Notes: a model not told the origin generated them from the sequence alone. A DNA stretch of 64,000 nucleotides from Candidatus Zhuqueibacterota bacterium (GCA_022616415.1 JAKEEU010000035.1:1-64000), one strand, 5' to 3'. Shown: positions 14,853-23,348, numbered from the stretch's first letter. Translations and numbers: made by a program.

Positions 14853-15716
14853 TCATGGAAAAACTTTCGCCCGGCGAATCACCTGCGGATCGCGCAAACG
14901 ATTTGCGATCAACTCCGGCATGCCCTTTTCCGCAAAAACGCCGTGCCGCGCAAACGTGTTCAAATTCATGCGCGTCATTTGCCACGAGGCGCGCCGCGCG
15001 ATCTCGACCCATTCGCGTTGACCGAGATTCAGCGCCGTCAGCAGTTGAAACGGCACCTCCGGAACTTCGGCCGTCGGGTTCGACTTGAATGATTCGAAAT
15101 CACGCACGATTTTCGGCAAGGCTTCGGCGTCATGCGGCCGGCCAATCAGGTAGCCATAAAGCGCTTCGCGACTCGCCGAACGCGGCTTCGGATGCACCAT
15201 TTTGATCACATCGGCCAACGACGGTTTTTGTCCCACCGTGGCCTCGAACAGATACGCCTCGCTCTGCCGTTCGAACCAATCGCCAATCAAACGCTTCGGC
15301 AAGCTGCCCAGCGATTTGCGGCCGGTGACGCCGGAACGCATGATCTGCACGAAGTTGCGCAGCATTTTGCCGTTGTCGATCACGCGCGGAAAAACGTGCT
15401 GCAGCCGGCTTTGATCTTTTGTCGAAAGCACGGCGCACAGCAACGCCGGCATGTCTTTCATGTAACCGGCTTCGCGGCTGAACACCGCGGTTTTGGCGAT
15501 GAACGCACCATCGACGTCGCGGCAGAGCGACAACACTTTTTCCAACTGTTCTTCCGCGGTCGCATAGAACGTCTGATTCAAACAGCCTGTCGTCGCATAT
15601 TGTGCCAGCGCCTGTCGCGGTGTGAACGCATAGGCCGGCGCGAATTCTTCATTGACGGCATCGGCATGGCGTAGCAATTTGCCGCGCAGAGATTGAAAGA
15701 GAGATTGGTTCGCCAT
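14853..15716 (-). CDS. rsr: Rsr N-terminal TROVE-domain fragment (Ro60 orthologue)
   Basis: A 287-residue product with the TROVE (HEAT-repeat ring) domain of Ro60/Rsr: YATTGCLNQTFYATAEEQL near residues 40-58, FSREAGYMKDMPALL at about 79-93, and RDPQVIRRAKVFP at the end. Full-length Rsr is about 520 residues; here the frame stops (TGA) directly after KVFP. At the junction the sequence TTCCA is shared by the expected ends of both halves (KVFP and FHEK), which suggests a microhomology deletion of about 300 bp. Rsr binds Y RNAs and misfolded or fragmented RNA. The ring domain may still bind RNA if the protein is made. It lies upstream of yrlA-rtcB-rtcA and divergent from rtcR. Confidence 0.85.
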   Translation of the reverse strand: MANQSLFQSLRGKLLRHADAVNEEFAPAYAFTPRQALAQYATTGCLNQTFYATAEEQLEKVLSLCRDVDGAFIAKTAVFSREAGYMKDMPALLCAVLSTKDQSRLQHVFPRVIDNGKMLRNFVQIMRSGVTGRKSLGSLPKRLIGDWFERQSEAYLFEATVGQKPSLADVIKMVHPKPRSASREALYGYLIGRPHDAEALPKIVRDFESFKSNPTAEVPEVPFQLLTALNLGQREWVEIARRASWQMTRMNLNTFARHGVFAEKGMPELIANRLRDPQVIRRAKVFP

Positions 15717-15748
15717 GATATCACCTGCAATTTATTTATCCCTCGCCG

Positions 15749-15790
15749 CCCGGGCGCTTAGCTTCTGCTTCCGTCAATAAAGCGCCCGGG
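15749..15790. promoter_or_regulatory. 11-bp perfect inverted repeat between rsr and rtcR
   Basis: CCCGGGCGCTT (15749-15759) and AAGCGCCCGGG (15780-15790) pair perfectly around a 20-nt loop in the divergent promoter region, within the likely rsr 5' leader. It could be a leader hairpin or a regulator site. RtcR enhancer sites are not known well enough to decide. Confidence 0.5.
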
Positions 15791-15835
15791 CCATCATCTG
15801 AGTCGTTAGCTTTTTTTTGAACTACTTTCAATTGA

Positions 15836-15851
15836 GACAAAGCTCGCGCCA
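15836..15851 (-). promoter_or_regulatory. Candidate sigma-54 promoter for rsr-yrlA-rtcBA
   Basis: On the minus strand TGGCGC, five bases, TTGTC resembles the -24/-12 consensus TGGCAC-N5-TTGCA. The -24 GG is present, but the -12 element has GT instead of GC. It lies about 120 bp before the rsr start, and RtcR activates sigma-54 promoters, so the location fits. The match is imperfect. Confidence 0.3.
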
Positions 15852-15945
15852 AACTCATAACGGCAGGCGCGAAACAGTCGAAACCTATGTTTTACTATGT
15901 TTTGCAAAAAATCCGCTTGCTTTTGGTGGCATTAGAATAAATTCT

Positions 15946-17544
15946 ATGAAAAAGAAAACCGTTATTATTGGACTTTTGGGCTCAAATTTGGATCGAGGTG
16001 AAGGAGCGCAGCGCTGGGAACATTGGCGACCGACCGTGGTGCTCGGCCAACACGAGGATTTTTTGATTCACCGTTTCGAGATTCTCCACGAACAAAAGTA
16101 TTTGGGTTTGGCGCAGCAAGTCGTTGCCGATCTGCAGTCGGTTTCGCCGGAAACGCGCGTGCAATTGCATCTCGTTAGCTTCAAGGATGCGTGGGATTTT
16201 GAAGAAGTGTATGCGACGTTGCATGATTTCGCCCGCCGCTATCCTTTCGAGCCGGATAGAGAGGATTATTTGGTTCACATCACGACCGGCTCGCACGTCC
16301 AGCAAATCAGCCTGTTTTTGCTGACGGAGGCGCGCTATTTTCCGGCGCGGCTCATTCAGACTTCGCCGCCGAAGCGCAAACGTGAGGGGGCGGGAACATT
16401 TCGCGTCATCGATCTCGATCTTTCAAAATACGATCAGCTCGCCTCGCGTTTCGCCAGGGAACAACACGAAGGCCTGTCGTTTTTGAAATCGGGTATCGAC
16501 ACCAAAAATCCGGCTTTCAACGCGTTGATCGCGCAAATCGAGCGGGTGGCGATCAATTCGCGCGAGCCGATTTTATTGCTGGGTCCGACCGGCTCCGGCA
16601 AATCGCAATTGGCGCGCAAAATCTACGAGCTCAAGCGCGCGCGGCGGCAAGTCAACGGCGATCTCGTCGATGTCAACTGCGCCACTTTGCGCGGCGACTT
16701 GGCGATGTCAACTTTGTTCAGTCATGTGAAAGGCGCGTTCACCGGCGCGACACGCGACCGCCCCGGACATTTGCGTTTGGCGGATCAGGGCGTTTTGTTT
16801 TTGGATGAAATCGGCGAGCTGGGCCGTGATGAGCAAGCCATGCTCTTGCGCGCGCTGGAGGAAAAACGCTTTCTGCCTGTTGGCGCCGACAAAGAAGTGC
16901 GCAGCGATTTTCAACTCATTGCCGGCACGAACCGCCATTTAAAAAAGGAGGTCCAAACGGGAAATTTTCGGGAAGACTTGTTTGCGCGCATCAATCTGTG
17001 GACCTTTCGCTTGCCGAGTTTGCAGGAGCGCCGGGAAGATGTCGAACCCAATTTGAATTATGAATTGGCGCAATTCAGCAAAACTCACGGCCGGCAAGCG
17101 ACATTTAGCAAAGAAGCGCGCGAGCTGTTTCTGCATTTTGCCGTTTCTTCCAAAGCCACGTGGAACGCCAATTTTCGTGATTTTAATGCCGCGATCACGC
17201 GCATGGCCACGCTGGCGCCGGGAGGCCGAATTACCGTCGAAATCGTCAAAGATGAAATCGAGCGGCTGCAAGCCGTTTGGCAAGCCGAACCTGCGACGGA
17301 GGATGGCGACGAGCAAATTTTACCGGCGCTGCCCGGCAATGAAAAATCACGGAAGATGGATCGCTTCGATCAAATTCAACTTGCCGGGGTGATCAAGATT
17401 TGCCGGCAATGCAAAAATATTTCCGCAGCCGGACGCGAGCTTTTTGCCGTTTCCCGCCAGCGCAAACAAAACACCAACGACGCCGACCGCTTACGCAAAT
17501 ACTTGGCCCGTTTCGGATTGGCGTGGCAGGAAGTGAGCGAATAA
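15946..17544 (+). CDS. rtcR: Transcriptional regulator RtcR (sigma-54 activator)
   Basis: A 532-residue RtcR, the bacterial enhancer-binding protein that turns on RNA-repair genes. Residues 1 to about 180 are the CARF sensor domain (VIIGLLGSNLDRG at the start, ITTGSHVQQISLFLL near 120), thought to sense RNA fragments with cyclic phosphates. Then comes the AAA+ domain with Walker A GPTGSGKS (213-220), the sigma-54-contacting GAFTGA loop (263-268) and LFLDEIGEL Walker B, followed by a C-terminal DNA-binding region. The ATG at 15946 gives the usual family length; an upstream start at 15817 would add 43 unrelated residues. It is divergent from rsr-yrlA-rtcBA. Confidence 0.95.
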   Translation: MKKKTVIIGLLGSNLDRGEGAQRWEHWRPTVVLGQHEDFLIHRFEILHEQKYLGLAQQVVADLQSVSPETRVQLHLVSFKDAWDFEEVYATLHDFARRYPFEPDREDYLVHITTGSHVQQISLFLLTEARYFPARLIQTSPPKRKREGAGTFRVIDLDLSKYDQLASRFAREQHEGLSFLKSGIDTKNPAFNALIAQIERVAINSREPILLLGPTGSGKSQLARKIYELKRARRQVNGDLVDVNCATLRGDLAMSTLFSHVKGAFTGATRDRPGHLRLADQGVLFLDEIGELGRDEQAMLLRALEEKRFLPVGADKEVRSDFQLIAGTNRHLKKEVQTGNFREDLFARINLWTFRLPSLQERREDVEPNLNYELAQFSKTHGRQATFSKEARELFLHFAVSSKATWNANFRDFNAAITRMATLAPGGRITVEIVKDEIERLQAVWQAEPATEDGDEQILPALPGNEKSRKMDRFDQIQLAGVIKICRQCKNISAAGRELFAVSRQRKQNTNDADRLRKYLARFGLAWQEVSE

Positions 17545-17625
17545 ATAACGCGTAAAAGTCCCTGCCGGGCTTTCGTTGGAAGCAATTTCTGAATTTCTAC
17601 AAACCGCCTTGGCCAAGGCCCGGCT

Positions 17626-18918
17626 TCACGGCTTCTTGAAATCTCTCACTTCTTTGCTCGCATCAATAATCAGCACCTGCTTGTCGAAGGCGTCGAATTT
17701 CACGTCTTCAAAAAGCAGCCGATGGTAAAAATTTTTTTCCAAAGGATAAGCCGTGTTCTCGGGGCGCGGCAAGACGACGCTTTGACGAAAAGGAAAGACG
17801 ACGCCTTGCACCTCGCGATAATCCTCAAAGTGGATCGTTCCGGTCGCCCAATGCAACAAATCCCGAACCGTATACAAGCACATTTCAACCAACAGCGTTT
17901 CCTGATCGATCCAGAGCAGATATTGATCGTGCTGCAAATTCGGGGCGAGGCTTCCCCACGTTGCAAAAACCAAATGATAATTTTTGCCGTTATGCGTTTT
18001 GTCGCCGGCATAGGCAATAAATTCCGCCGCGAGCAAGCGAAACGGCAGCTCATCAAAGTATTGCAGCGCCGGCAGATAGAACGTCAGCACGCGATCATCG
18101 GAATAGGCAAGCGGCGCACCGGCATTGGCTTGCTTATAACCCTGCCACGATTGTATGCCCAAAATTTCCCCGCTGGCAACACCGTTCAGCAGTTCAACCC
18201 GAGACGTGAAACTGCGAAGCAACGCTTGTGTCCTCATACGTTGTTGCTTGACCGACCACCAACCATTCGCCTCGGGCGCCCATTCATCAACGGCGATCAT
18301 TTCCGCGGTTTGATAGTTTTGCCATGCCCGCAAGCCGTGCCGTTCGGCAACCTGTTGCAAGAGCTTTTTGCCTTTTTCGGCCAACGCCGCAGTGTCTCCT
18401 TCCCGCTTTAGTTTTGAGGTTCTGATATCGGCGGTCGGCATCTCAGAGCCCTGGCTCACAATTGACCAACCCATGAGCGTGACAAAACTCAATACGAGGA
18501 TAGTGAATGCCTTGCTGCTCATTTTGCTCTGCCGCAATTTATAGATGCCGGCGAATTGCAAAACGCCAAAGAGCAGCACGATTTTAGCCACGATGGCGAC
18601 AACCCAATTCCCGAGCGTGCTCAAATAACCGGCAAAGATCAAAATGACGCTGCCGACAACCCACGCGCCGTCAAGAATGACGGCGAGCCACGCCTCTTTC
18701 AAGTTGATGGTTTGCCGCCGAGCGTTCAGAAACAAGCCAATCGCATTAACCAAAACCGCTACGCCGATGCCGATCAAGATCGAAGGTGGGCTTACGCCAA
18801 TCATCACTGCCAGCAGTTTGGCCGCGACGATGAGAATGATGCCGGAAAGTGCGGAGAAAACACTGTTGCCATATAGCGCCGCTCGCAGCAGCTTTGAATT
18901 TGATCGTTGTGTCGTCAT
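17626..18918 (-). CDS. Membrane protein of unknown function
   Basis: A 430-residue protein. The first 145 residues hold about four hydrophobic segments, and a fifth (about 155-172, AFTILVLSFVTLMGWSIV) precedes a soluble C-terminal half of about 250 residues. That half contains WQNYQTAEMIAVDEWAP, WQGYKQANAG and FEDYREVQGVVFPF, suggesting a beta-rich extracytoplasmic fold like those seen in some lipoprotein-type proteins. No family is recognised. The start at 18918 follows a strong AAGGAGG site; an upstream in-frame start at 18936 lacks one. Confidence 0.8.
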   Translation of the reverse strand: MTTQRSNSKLLRAALYGNSVFSALSGIILIVAAKLLAVMIGVSPPSILIGIGVAVLVNAIGLFLNARRQTINLKEAWLAVILDGAWVVGSVILIFAGYLSTLGNWVVAIVAKIVLLFGVLQFAGIYKLRQSKMSSKAFTILVLSFVTLMGWSIVSQGSEMPTADIRTSKLKREGDTAALAEKGKKLLQQVAERHGLRAWQNYQTAEMIAVDEWAPEANGWWSVKQQRMRTQALLRSFTSRVELLNGVASGEILGIQSWQGYKQANAGAPLAYSDDRVLTFYLPALQYFDELPFRLLAAEFIAYAGDKTHNGKNYHLVFATWGSLAPNLQHDQYLLWIDQETLLVEMCLYTVRDLLHWATGTIHFEDYREVQGVVFPFRQSVVLPRPENTAYPLEKNFYHRLLFEDVKFDAFDKQVLIIDASKEVRDFKKP

Positions 18919-19080
18919 GTTGAGCCTCCTTGACATTTTGTGGTGAACTGTTTTTCCCTACAAACATTTTTGGAAAAATTACGTCACCACTGGCGTCAAA
19001 GTTTACTCGCCCGATAAGGTTGAAAGACGACTTTATAAGTTAAGTAAGGATTGCGCCGATCCAACGACAAACCTCTAAAA

Positions 19081-20316
19081 ATGAAAAAATATCAAACCAC
19101 GATTCTGCTCGTCGGCCTCACGTATATCAGCTTCATTAGTCTCGGCCTGCCGGACGGGTTGCTCGGTGTGGCGTGGCCATCGATTCGCACGTTCTTCAAG
19201 TTGCCGCTCGATGCGCTCGGCGCGCTGCTGGTGATGTTCACCGCCGGCTATCTGCTGTCGAGCTTCAGCAGCGGCCGCATACTCGCGCGCCTCAATGTGG
19301 GATCGCTGCTCGCGTTAAGCTGTATGGCAACAGCCGTGAGCCTGCTCGGCTATGCGCTGACACCGAGCTGGTGGATCATGGTCGCGCTGGGCTTGCTCTC
19401 GGGATTGGGCGCCGGCGCGATTGACGCCGGTTTGAACACGTATGCCGCCACGCATTTCAGCGCGCGCGCGGTGAATTGGCTGCACGCCTGTTACGGCATC
19501 GGCGCAACGATCGGGCCGCTCATCATGACAAGCGTGCTCATGGCATCGCATCCTTGGCAACGAGGCTATGTGATTGTCGGCATTGCACAGCTCGCGTTGG
19601 CGATGTGTTTCGCCATGACGGGCAAACTGTGGGCAAATGATAAACGTGACGCCGAACTGGCGCAGGACGATCTGTTAAAATCAACAAGCTCTGGCAGCGC
19701 AAGTCTGGCTTCGCCAACGCCAACGAGCACATTGCGGCTGCCGATCACATGGTTGAGCATCGCCGTATTCTTCATTTATACGGGCATCGAAGCTGCTGCC
19801 GGAACATGGGCGTATAGCTTGTTTACCGAGGGCCGCGGCGTGCCGGTGATGACGGCGGGAACGTGGGTGAGTGTTTATTGGGGCTGTTTGACCGCTGGAC
19901 GCCTGCTCTCCGGCTTCGTCATCAATTTCGTGCCGGTACGGCTGCTTTTGCGTTACTGCATTTTCGGCATCGCGCTCGGCGCGGGGATGATCTGGCTCAA
20001 TGTCACCAGTTTCGTCAGCTTTGTGGGACTGGCATTGATGGGCTTGTCGTCGGCGCCCATCTTTCCCTCGATGATTGCCACCACACCGGAGCGGCTCGGC
20101 GCAGCGCACACGGCCAACGTCGTCGGTTTCCAAATCGCCGCCGCAGTGCTCGGGCAATCGTTGCTGCCGAGTTTCATCGGCGTGCTCGCGGACAACTTCG
20201 GCTTGGAAATCGTCGCTCCGATTTTGTTAATGACAGCGATGCTGTTGCTGGCGATTTACGAAACGTTGACGGCGACGAGTCCGAAAATGGTGCGAGAAGT
20301 GCAAGCGATGGCGTGA
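19081..20316 (+). CDS. MFS transporter (FucP-like)
   Basis: A 411-residue major facilitator with about 12 hydrophobic helices, beginning ISFISLGLPDGLLGVAWP. The motif GAGAIDAGLNTYAA in helix 5 and a second half starting with WLSIAVFFIYTGIEAAAG are features of the fucose/sugar-permease-like subgroup. The substrate is not evident and no sugar genes are adjacent. The ATG at 19081 is taken because the membrane segment begins within 10 residues; the in-frame extension to 19051 has no ribosome site. Confidence 0.85.
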   Translation: MKKYQTTILLVGLTYISFISLGLPDGLLGVAWPSIRTFFKLPLDALGALLVMFTAGYLLSSFSSGRILARLNVGSLLALSCMATAVSLLGYALTPSWWIMVALGLLSGLGAGAIDAGLNTYAATHFSARAVNWLHACYGIGATIGPLIMTSVLMASHPWQRGYVIVGIAQLALAMCFAMTGKLWANDKRDAELAQDDLLKSTSSGSASLASPTPTSTLRLPITWLSIAVFFIYTGIEAAAGTWAYSLFTEGRGVPVMTAGTWVSVYWGCLTAGRLLSGFVINFVPVRLLLRYCIFGIALGAGMIWLNVTSFVSFVGLALMGLSSAPIFPSMIATTPERLGAAHTANVVGFQIAAAVLGQSLLPSFIGVLADNFGLEIVAPILLMTAMLLLAIYETLTATSPKMVREVQAMA

Positions 20317-20320
20317 GGCC

Positions 20321-20339
20321 GTAACGCAGACTGCCAGTC
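20321..20339. repeat. 19-bp dispersed repeat, copy 2
   Basis: GTAACGCAGACTGCCAGTC begins 5 bp after the MFS stop and is the exact inverse of 12594-12612. The rest of 20340-20481 shows only AT-rich sequence and the ribosome site ACAGGAGAAT of the next gene. Confidence 0.7.
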
Positions 20340-20481
20340 CAATGCTGCTAACTTTTCAAAAAGGCAAAACGATTGGGGGCAAAACTATTAAAAAGTCTTA
20401 TTTGAGCTTGGCAACGTTAAGTTGACTTGAACGAAAGCAAAGACAGAAAAATTAAAAACACACAACGTACAGGAGAATAGC

Positions 20482-20934
20482 GTGAAGACAAAAGCTTTTT
20501 CTTTTATCGGCATCTTGGTTTTGCTGCTTGGCAGCGCGACCGGCGGTTTCACTGATGAGAAGCTCATTATCAAAGGCTACGATCCGGTCGCGTACTTTAT
20601 CGCCGGCAAGCCCGTTAAAGGCCGCAAAGATTTTGCGCATCAATGGATGGGCGCCACGTTCCGGTTTTCCAGCAAAGAAAACTTGGAGCTATTCAAGAAA
20701 GCGCCGGAGAAATACGCGCCGCAATACGGCGGTTACTGCTCCTACGCCGTGAGCCAGGGCTACACCGCGCCGGTCGATCCCGAAGCGTGGGCCATTGTGA
20801 ACGGCAAGCTCTATTTGAATTACAGCAAATCGGTGCAGAAAAAATGGCGGGAGAAACGAGACGAGTACATTGCCGCGGCAGACAAGAATTGGCCGGAGTT
20901 GAAGGCTAAAGAACAAAAAAGCCATAAGGGGTAA
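20482..20934 (+). CDS. YHS domain-containing secreted protein
   Basis: A 150-residue protein with an N-terminal signal peptide (about 1-22, basic then LVLLLGSATGG) and a YHS-type domain. Family hallmarks visible are IKGYDPVAYFIAGKPVKG (about 31-48), ATFRFSSKENLELFKKAPEKYAPQYGGYCSYA and GKLYLNYS. YHS proteins of this size bind metal or act in redox stress, often in the periplasm. The start ATG at 20482 lies behind AGGAGAAT. The stop runs straight into a palindromic repeat. Confidence 0.88.
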   Translation: MKTKAFSFIGILVLLLGSATGGFTDEKLIIKGYDPVAYFIAGKPVKGRKDFAHQWMGATFRFSSKENLELFKKAPEKYAPQYGGYCSYAVSQGYTAPVDPEAWAIVNGKLYLNYSKSVQKKWREKRDEYIAAADKNWPELKAKEQKSHKG

Positions 20935-20935
20935 T

Positions 20936-21000
20936 GGAGTGATGGAGTATTGGAGCGATGAGTATCGCAATGCTCCATTAATCCAACACTCCATCACTCC
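20936..21000. repeat. Palindromic repeat, GGATTGATGGA family (GGAGTGATGGAGT form)
   Basis: GGAGTGATGGAGT (20936-20948) pairs exactly with ACTCCATCACTCC (20988-21000), with further pairing inside. It starts 2 bp after the YHS stop and could act as a bidirectional transcript end. Relatives: 5984-6031, 39729-39809, 42051-42139. Confidence 0.85.
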
Positions 21001-21048
21001 TATTGCACGTGCTCTGTTTTGTCATTCCATTAACAAGGAGGTTCAGCC

Positions 21049-21249
21049 ATGTTTTGCATTTATTGCGGCAGCGCCGATCACGGCAGCGGCCAGCACCAGC
21101 CATGCTACTATTGCGGCGGCAATGCTCACAGCACTGGGGATCACAAACCCTGCGCCCATTGTCGCGGCGAAGATCACACCACCGGCCAGCACAAGCCGTG
21201 CGTGCATTGCGGCAGCAACGATCACGACACGAATGCGCACAGCGCTTAG
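21049..21249 (+). CDS. Tandem zinc-knuckle-like miniprotein
   Basis: A 66-residue protein made almost wholly of four repeats of about 16 residues. Each has the pattern C-x2-C-x4-H-x4-H (first unit CIYCGSADHGSGQHQP). Spacing equals that of retroviral-type zinc knuckles but with a final His instead of Cys. The next unit's Cys follows after two or three residues, so metal ligands could also be shared between units. The perfect ribosome site AAGGAGG is 8 bp before the ATG, arguing that it is translated. I know no named family. It may bind zinc and possibly nucleic acid. It stands alone, with no partner gene. Confidence 0.75.
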   Translation: MFCIYCGSADHGSGQHQPCYYCGGNAHSTGDHKPCAHCRGEDHTTGQHKPCVHCGSNDHDTNAHSA

Positions 21250-21340
21250 CGCAGAGGGCATGGCGCTTGGAGCATAGCGCAAAGCAATAACGCCATGCGC
21301 TAAGCCCTCTGCCCTCAGCGCTTTGCTCTCAGCCCCCCGC

Positions 21341-21410
21341 CCTCGGCCCCAAATAAAAAAGGCCCGAGTCTTACGACCCTGGGCCTCTTGGCTGTGAGGG
21401 GGAGCCACAA
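21341..21410 (-). ncRNA. Duplicated structured element, copy 1
   Basis: It is identical at 69 of 70 bases to 21759-21828. Read on the minus strand it has GTGGCTCCCCCTCACAGCC followed by a hairpin (GGCCCAGGGTCG, then AAGAC, then TCGGGCC) and a T6 run (21360-21355), that is, an intrinsic terminator. The only difference lies in the hairpin loop. The flank upstream on the minus strand is related between copies but has diverged. This suggests a small RNA with a selected 3' part, though a recent duplication is possible. Class unknown. Confidence 0.45.
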
Positions 21411-21758
21411 TCAGTTGTTAATCAACTTCCCTGTCAGCGCATTCCCTATATTCACTTGCTTTATTTCTTTTGCAACGCGCGTGCCATCAATGCGCTGAGA
21501 TTAAATCGTGTTTTAAAAGAAGCATGCAAAACGAACTAAAACGTTGTATCAGCTTGTTTTGAGAGTCAACCGGAACATGTGCTCTTGTCTCTCACAATCT
21601 CGCTCCGCGACACCAATTGCATCGACAACTACAAAATCGAATTACAAATTGCAATTACGAAAAAGAGAAAGGGCATAGGGCGTAGCGCAGAAGGGCATAG
21701 AGCAAAAGTCTAAGGATGATGCTATTATGCTTAGACACTATAGCTCTATGCGCTTTGC

Positions 21759-21828
21759 CCTCGGCCCCAAATAAAAAAGGCCCGAGTCTTTCGACCCTGG
21801 GCCTCTTGGCTGTGAGGGGGAGCCACAA
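21759..21828 (-). ncRNA. Duplicated structured element, copy 2
   Basis: Second copy of the 70-bp core. Immediately upstream on the minus strand is TTTGACAGGGAATGTCAAA, a 7-bp inverted repeat that is altered in copy 1. The conserved core plus T-run suggests a terminated transcript on the minus strand. Confidence 0.45.
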
Positions 21829-22079
21829 ACTTATTACTTTGACATTCCCTGTCAAAACATTCCTGATGTTTGCTTGCCCAATTCTTTTGCAACTCGTATG
21901 CCATGAATCAGTAATAACCAAGTACAACCGAAAAGGCATGTAAAGAGCAAGCGTAATCTCTTGTATTGACTGGCGATAGATAATTGATCAAACCGGTCGC
22001 AGTAAACGGTCATAAGAGCCATAACTGTCTCGTAATGGCTGGTAAATACAAATTCGAAATTACAGAATTGTAATTCGAG

Positions 22080-22206
22080 GTGAAAGCTGATGAGACGATT
22101 GCAAACGGGCGGGTTTTCTTTGGCGCGACGGCATGGACGAAAACCAAGCCCGGCGCGCCCGACGGGATGAAAGTTGATCGGGCAGGAAATCTTTATGGCG
22201 CTATTC
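22080..22206 (+). pseudogene. Fragment of an SMP-30/gluconolactonase gene
   Basis: The frame from 22080 reads ANGRVFFGATAW then KPGAPDGMKVDRAGNLYGA. This is the conserved sugar-lactonase stretch (DGMKVDxxGNLY) of SMP-30/gluconolactonase proteins. Nothing of the rest of the roughly 300-residue enzyme is present on either side, so it is an isolated remnant. The following 300 bp to the DoxX gene hold AT-rich sequence without a visible gene. Confidence 0.6.
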
Positions 22207-22529
22207 GCTTAAAGTCTTTTCATATTTTTTTGATTAAGAATATCTCAAAGTTTAGGTCTGTGCTGACAATGATTTGCCTAAAAAAAGACCCGCCATAATA
22301 ATAAAAAACAACATCAGTTTAAATTTTGTTAGGTAGCCTTCCACAAATTAAATTACCAATATTAGCAAAAACCCAAGTCTTTGTCAAGCAAATTTTACAG
22401 CGCTTTTTAATCACGAGATCTTCAATGGGGGAGAAGCGGCAATAATAAATCGCGGCTCAGAGATTTCCGTCCGAGATGCAGACGAAAATCTCTGATGACG
22501 GAGGGTTGTACAGGCAAGATTTCTCTCAT

Positions 22530-22943
22530 TCACACGGCTTGCGGGCGCAGTTTGCTGCCGATGATCGGAATCTCAAAACGGTGGAGATAAAGCACGCCGA
22601 GGCTGACCACAAACACTGCCATCGCCAAGCCGAACAAGAGGCCACGATCATTCTTGACTTCAATGCCGAGAAAAGCCAGATGGCTTAAAATCGCGCCGCT
22701 CATGGTCGCGAGCGCAATGAGCGCGCCAAGTGTCGTGGTCCGTGGGACGAGCAAAAGAATGGCGGCAACCAGCTCGATCACGCCGGAGCCGATGCGACCC
22801 CACGGCTCGACGCCCAGCGTGCTGAAAATGTATTTCGACTCTTCGGCGCCGGTGAATTTGAAAAACAGCGTCTGCAACAAGATCCCAGCAGCAATGAGAC
22901 GCAGCGCCCAACTGATGAGCAATTGCGTTTTGGTGAGTTCCAT
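22530..22943 (-). CDS. DoxX-like membrane protein
   Basis: A 137-residue protein with four hydrophobic helices. LRLIAAGILLQTLFFKFTGAEES near the N-terminus and GVIELVAAILLLVPRT in helix 2 are the DoxX/DoxD-like pattern. Family members are small quinone- or redox-related membrane proteins; function here is not known. The start ATG at 22943 follows AGGAGAACTTTGCT. It stands alone. Confidence 0.85.
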   Translation of the reverse strand: MELTKTQLLISWALRLIAAGILLQTLFFKFTGAEESKYIFSTLGVEPWGRIGSGVIELVAAILLLVPRTTTLGALIALATMSGAILSHLAFLGIEVKNDRGLLFGLAMAVFVVSLGVLYLHRFEIPIIGSKLRPQAV

Positions 22944-23102
22944 AGCAAAGTTCTCCTAAGTTTTACACAAATGTTTTCTTCGTTCTTTGCTATTGGTCGT
23001 TGGCGGCGCACAATACTTACACTTTTTTTATTGCAAGAAAGTGCTTGAAACAATTTTTATTTTTGAGTATTTTAAAACAGATATTTTGGAGAGATTATCG
23101 CG

Positions 23103-23339
23103 ATGAAAACCCTATACGAAATTGAAGTAAATCCCGGGCTGCTTTGGGATTATGACTTTTCTCCGCAGGAGGTTCAGGAAGAAAGTTTCTTCGTTTGGTA
23201 TCTTGGCCGACTTCTCGAACGTGGCACGGCAGCGGAAGTCAAGCGAATTCCGGTTGAAGTCATTGTGCAGTATTTGAATCGTCTCAGCATTCCTCAGCGG
23301 GTACGCCGTTTTTGGGAATGGTATATTAATGAGGCGTAG
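23103..23339 (+). CDS. Putative antitoxin partner of an AbiEii-type toxin
   Basis: A 78-residue protein (MKTLYEIEVNPGLLWDYDF at the start, then FVWYLGRLLERGTAAEV, ending RVRRFWEWYINEA). It ends 9 bp before the remains of an AbiEii-like nucleotidyltransferase gene. A small gene just ahead of an AbiEii toxin usually encodes its antitoxin, but this one is not the AbiEi HTH protein and I cannot name its family. The start follows GGAGAGATTATCGCG. Confidence 0.65.
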   Translation: MKTLYEIEVNPGLLWDYDFSPQEVQEESFFVWYLGRLLERGTAAEVKRIPVEVIVQYLNRLSIPQRVRRFWEWYINEA

Positions 23340-23348
23340 CGACCTACA

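Larger units (their letters stand above)
21250..22079. other. Gene-poor region with duplicated structured element
   Basis: No protein gene is convincing. It starts with GC-rich inverted repeats of a CATGGCGC/GCGCTAAGCCCTCTGC type and contains two copies of a 70-bp core (21341-21410 and 21759-21828) with diverged flanks. Short open frames within it are repeats read as codons. Confidence 0.6.
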
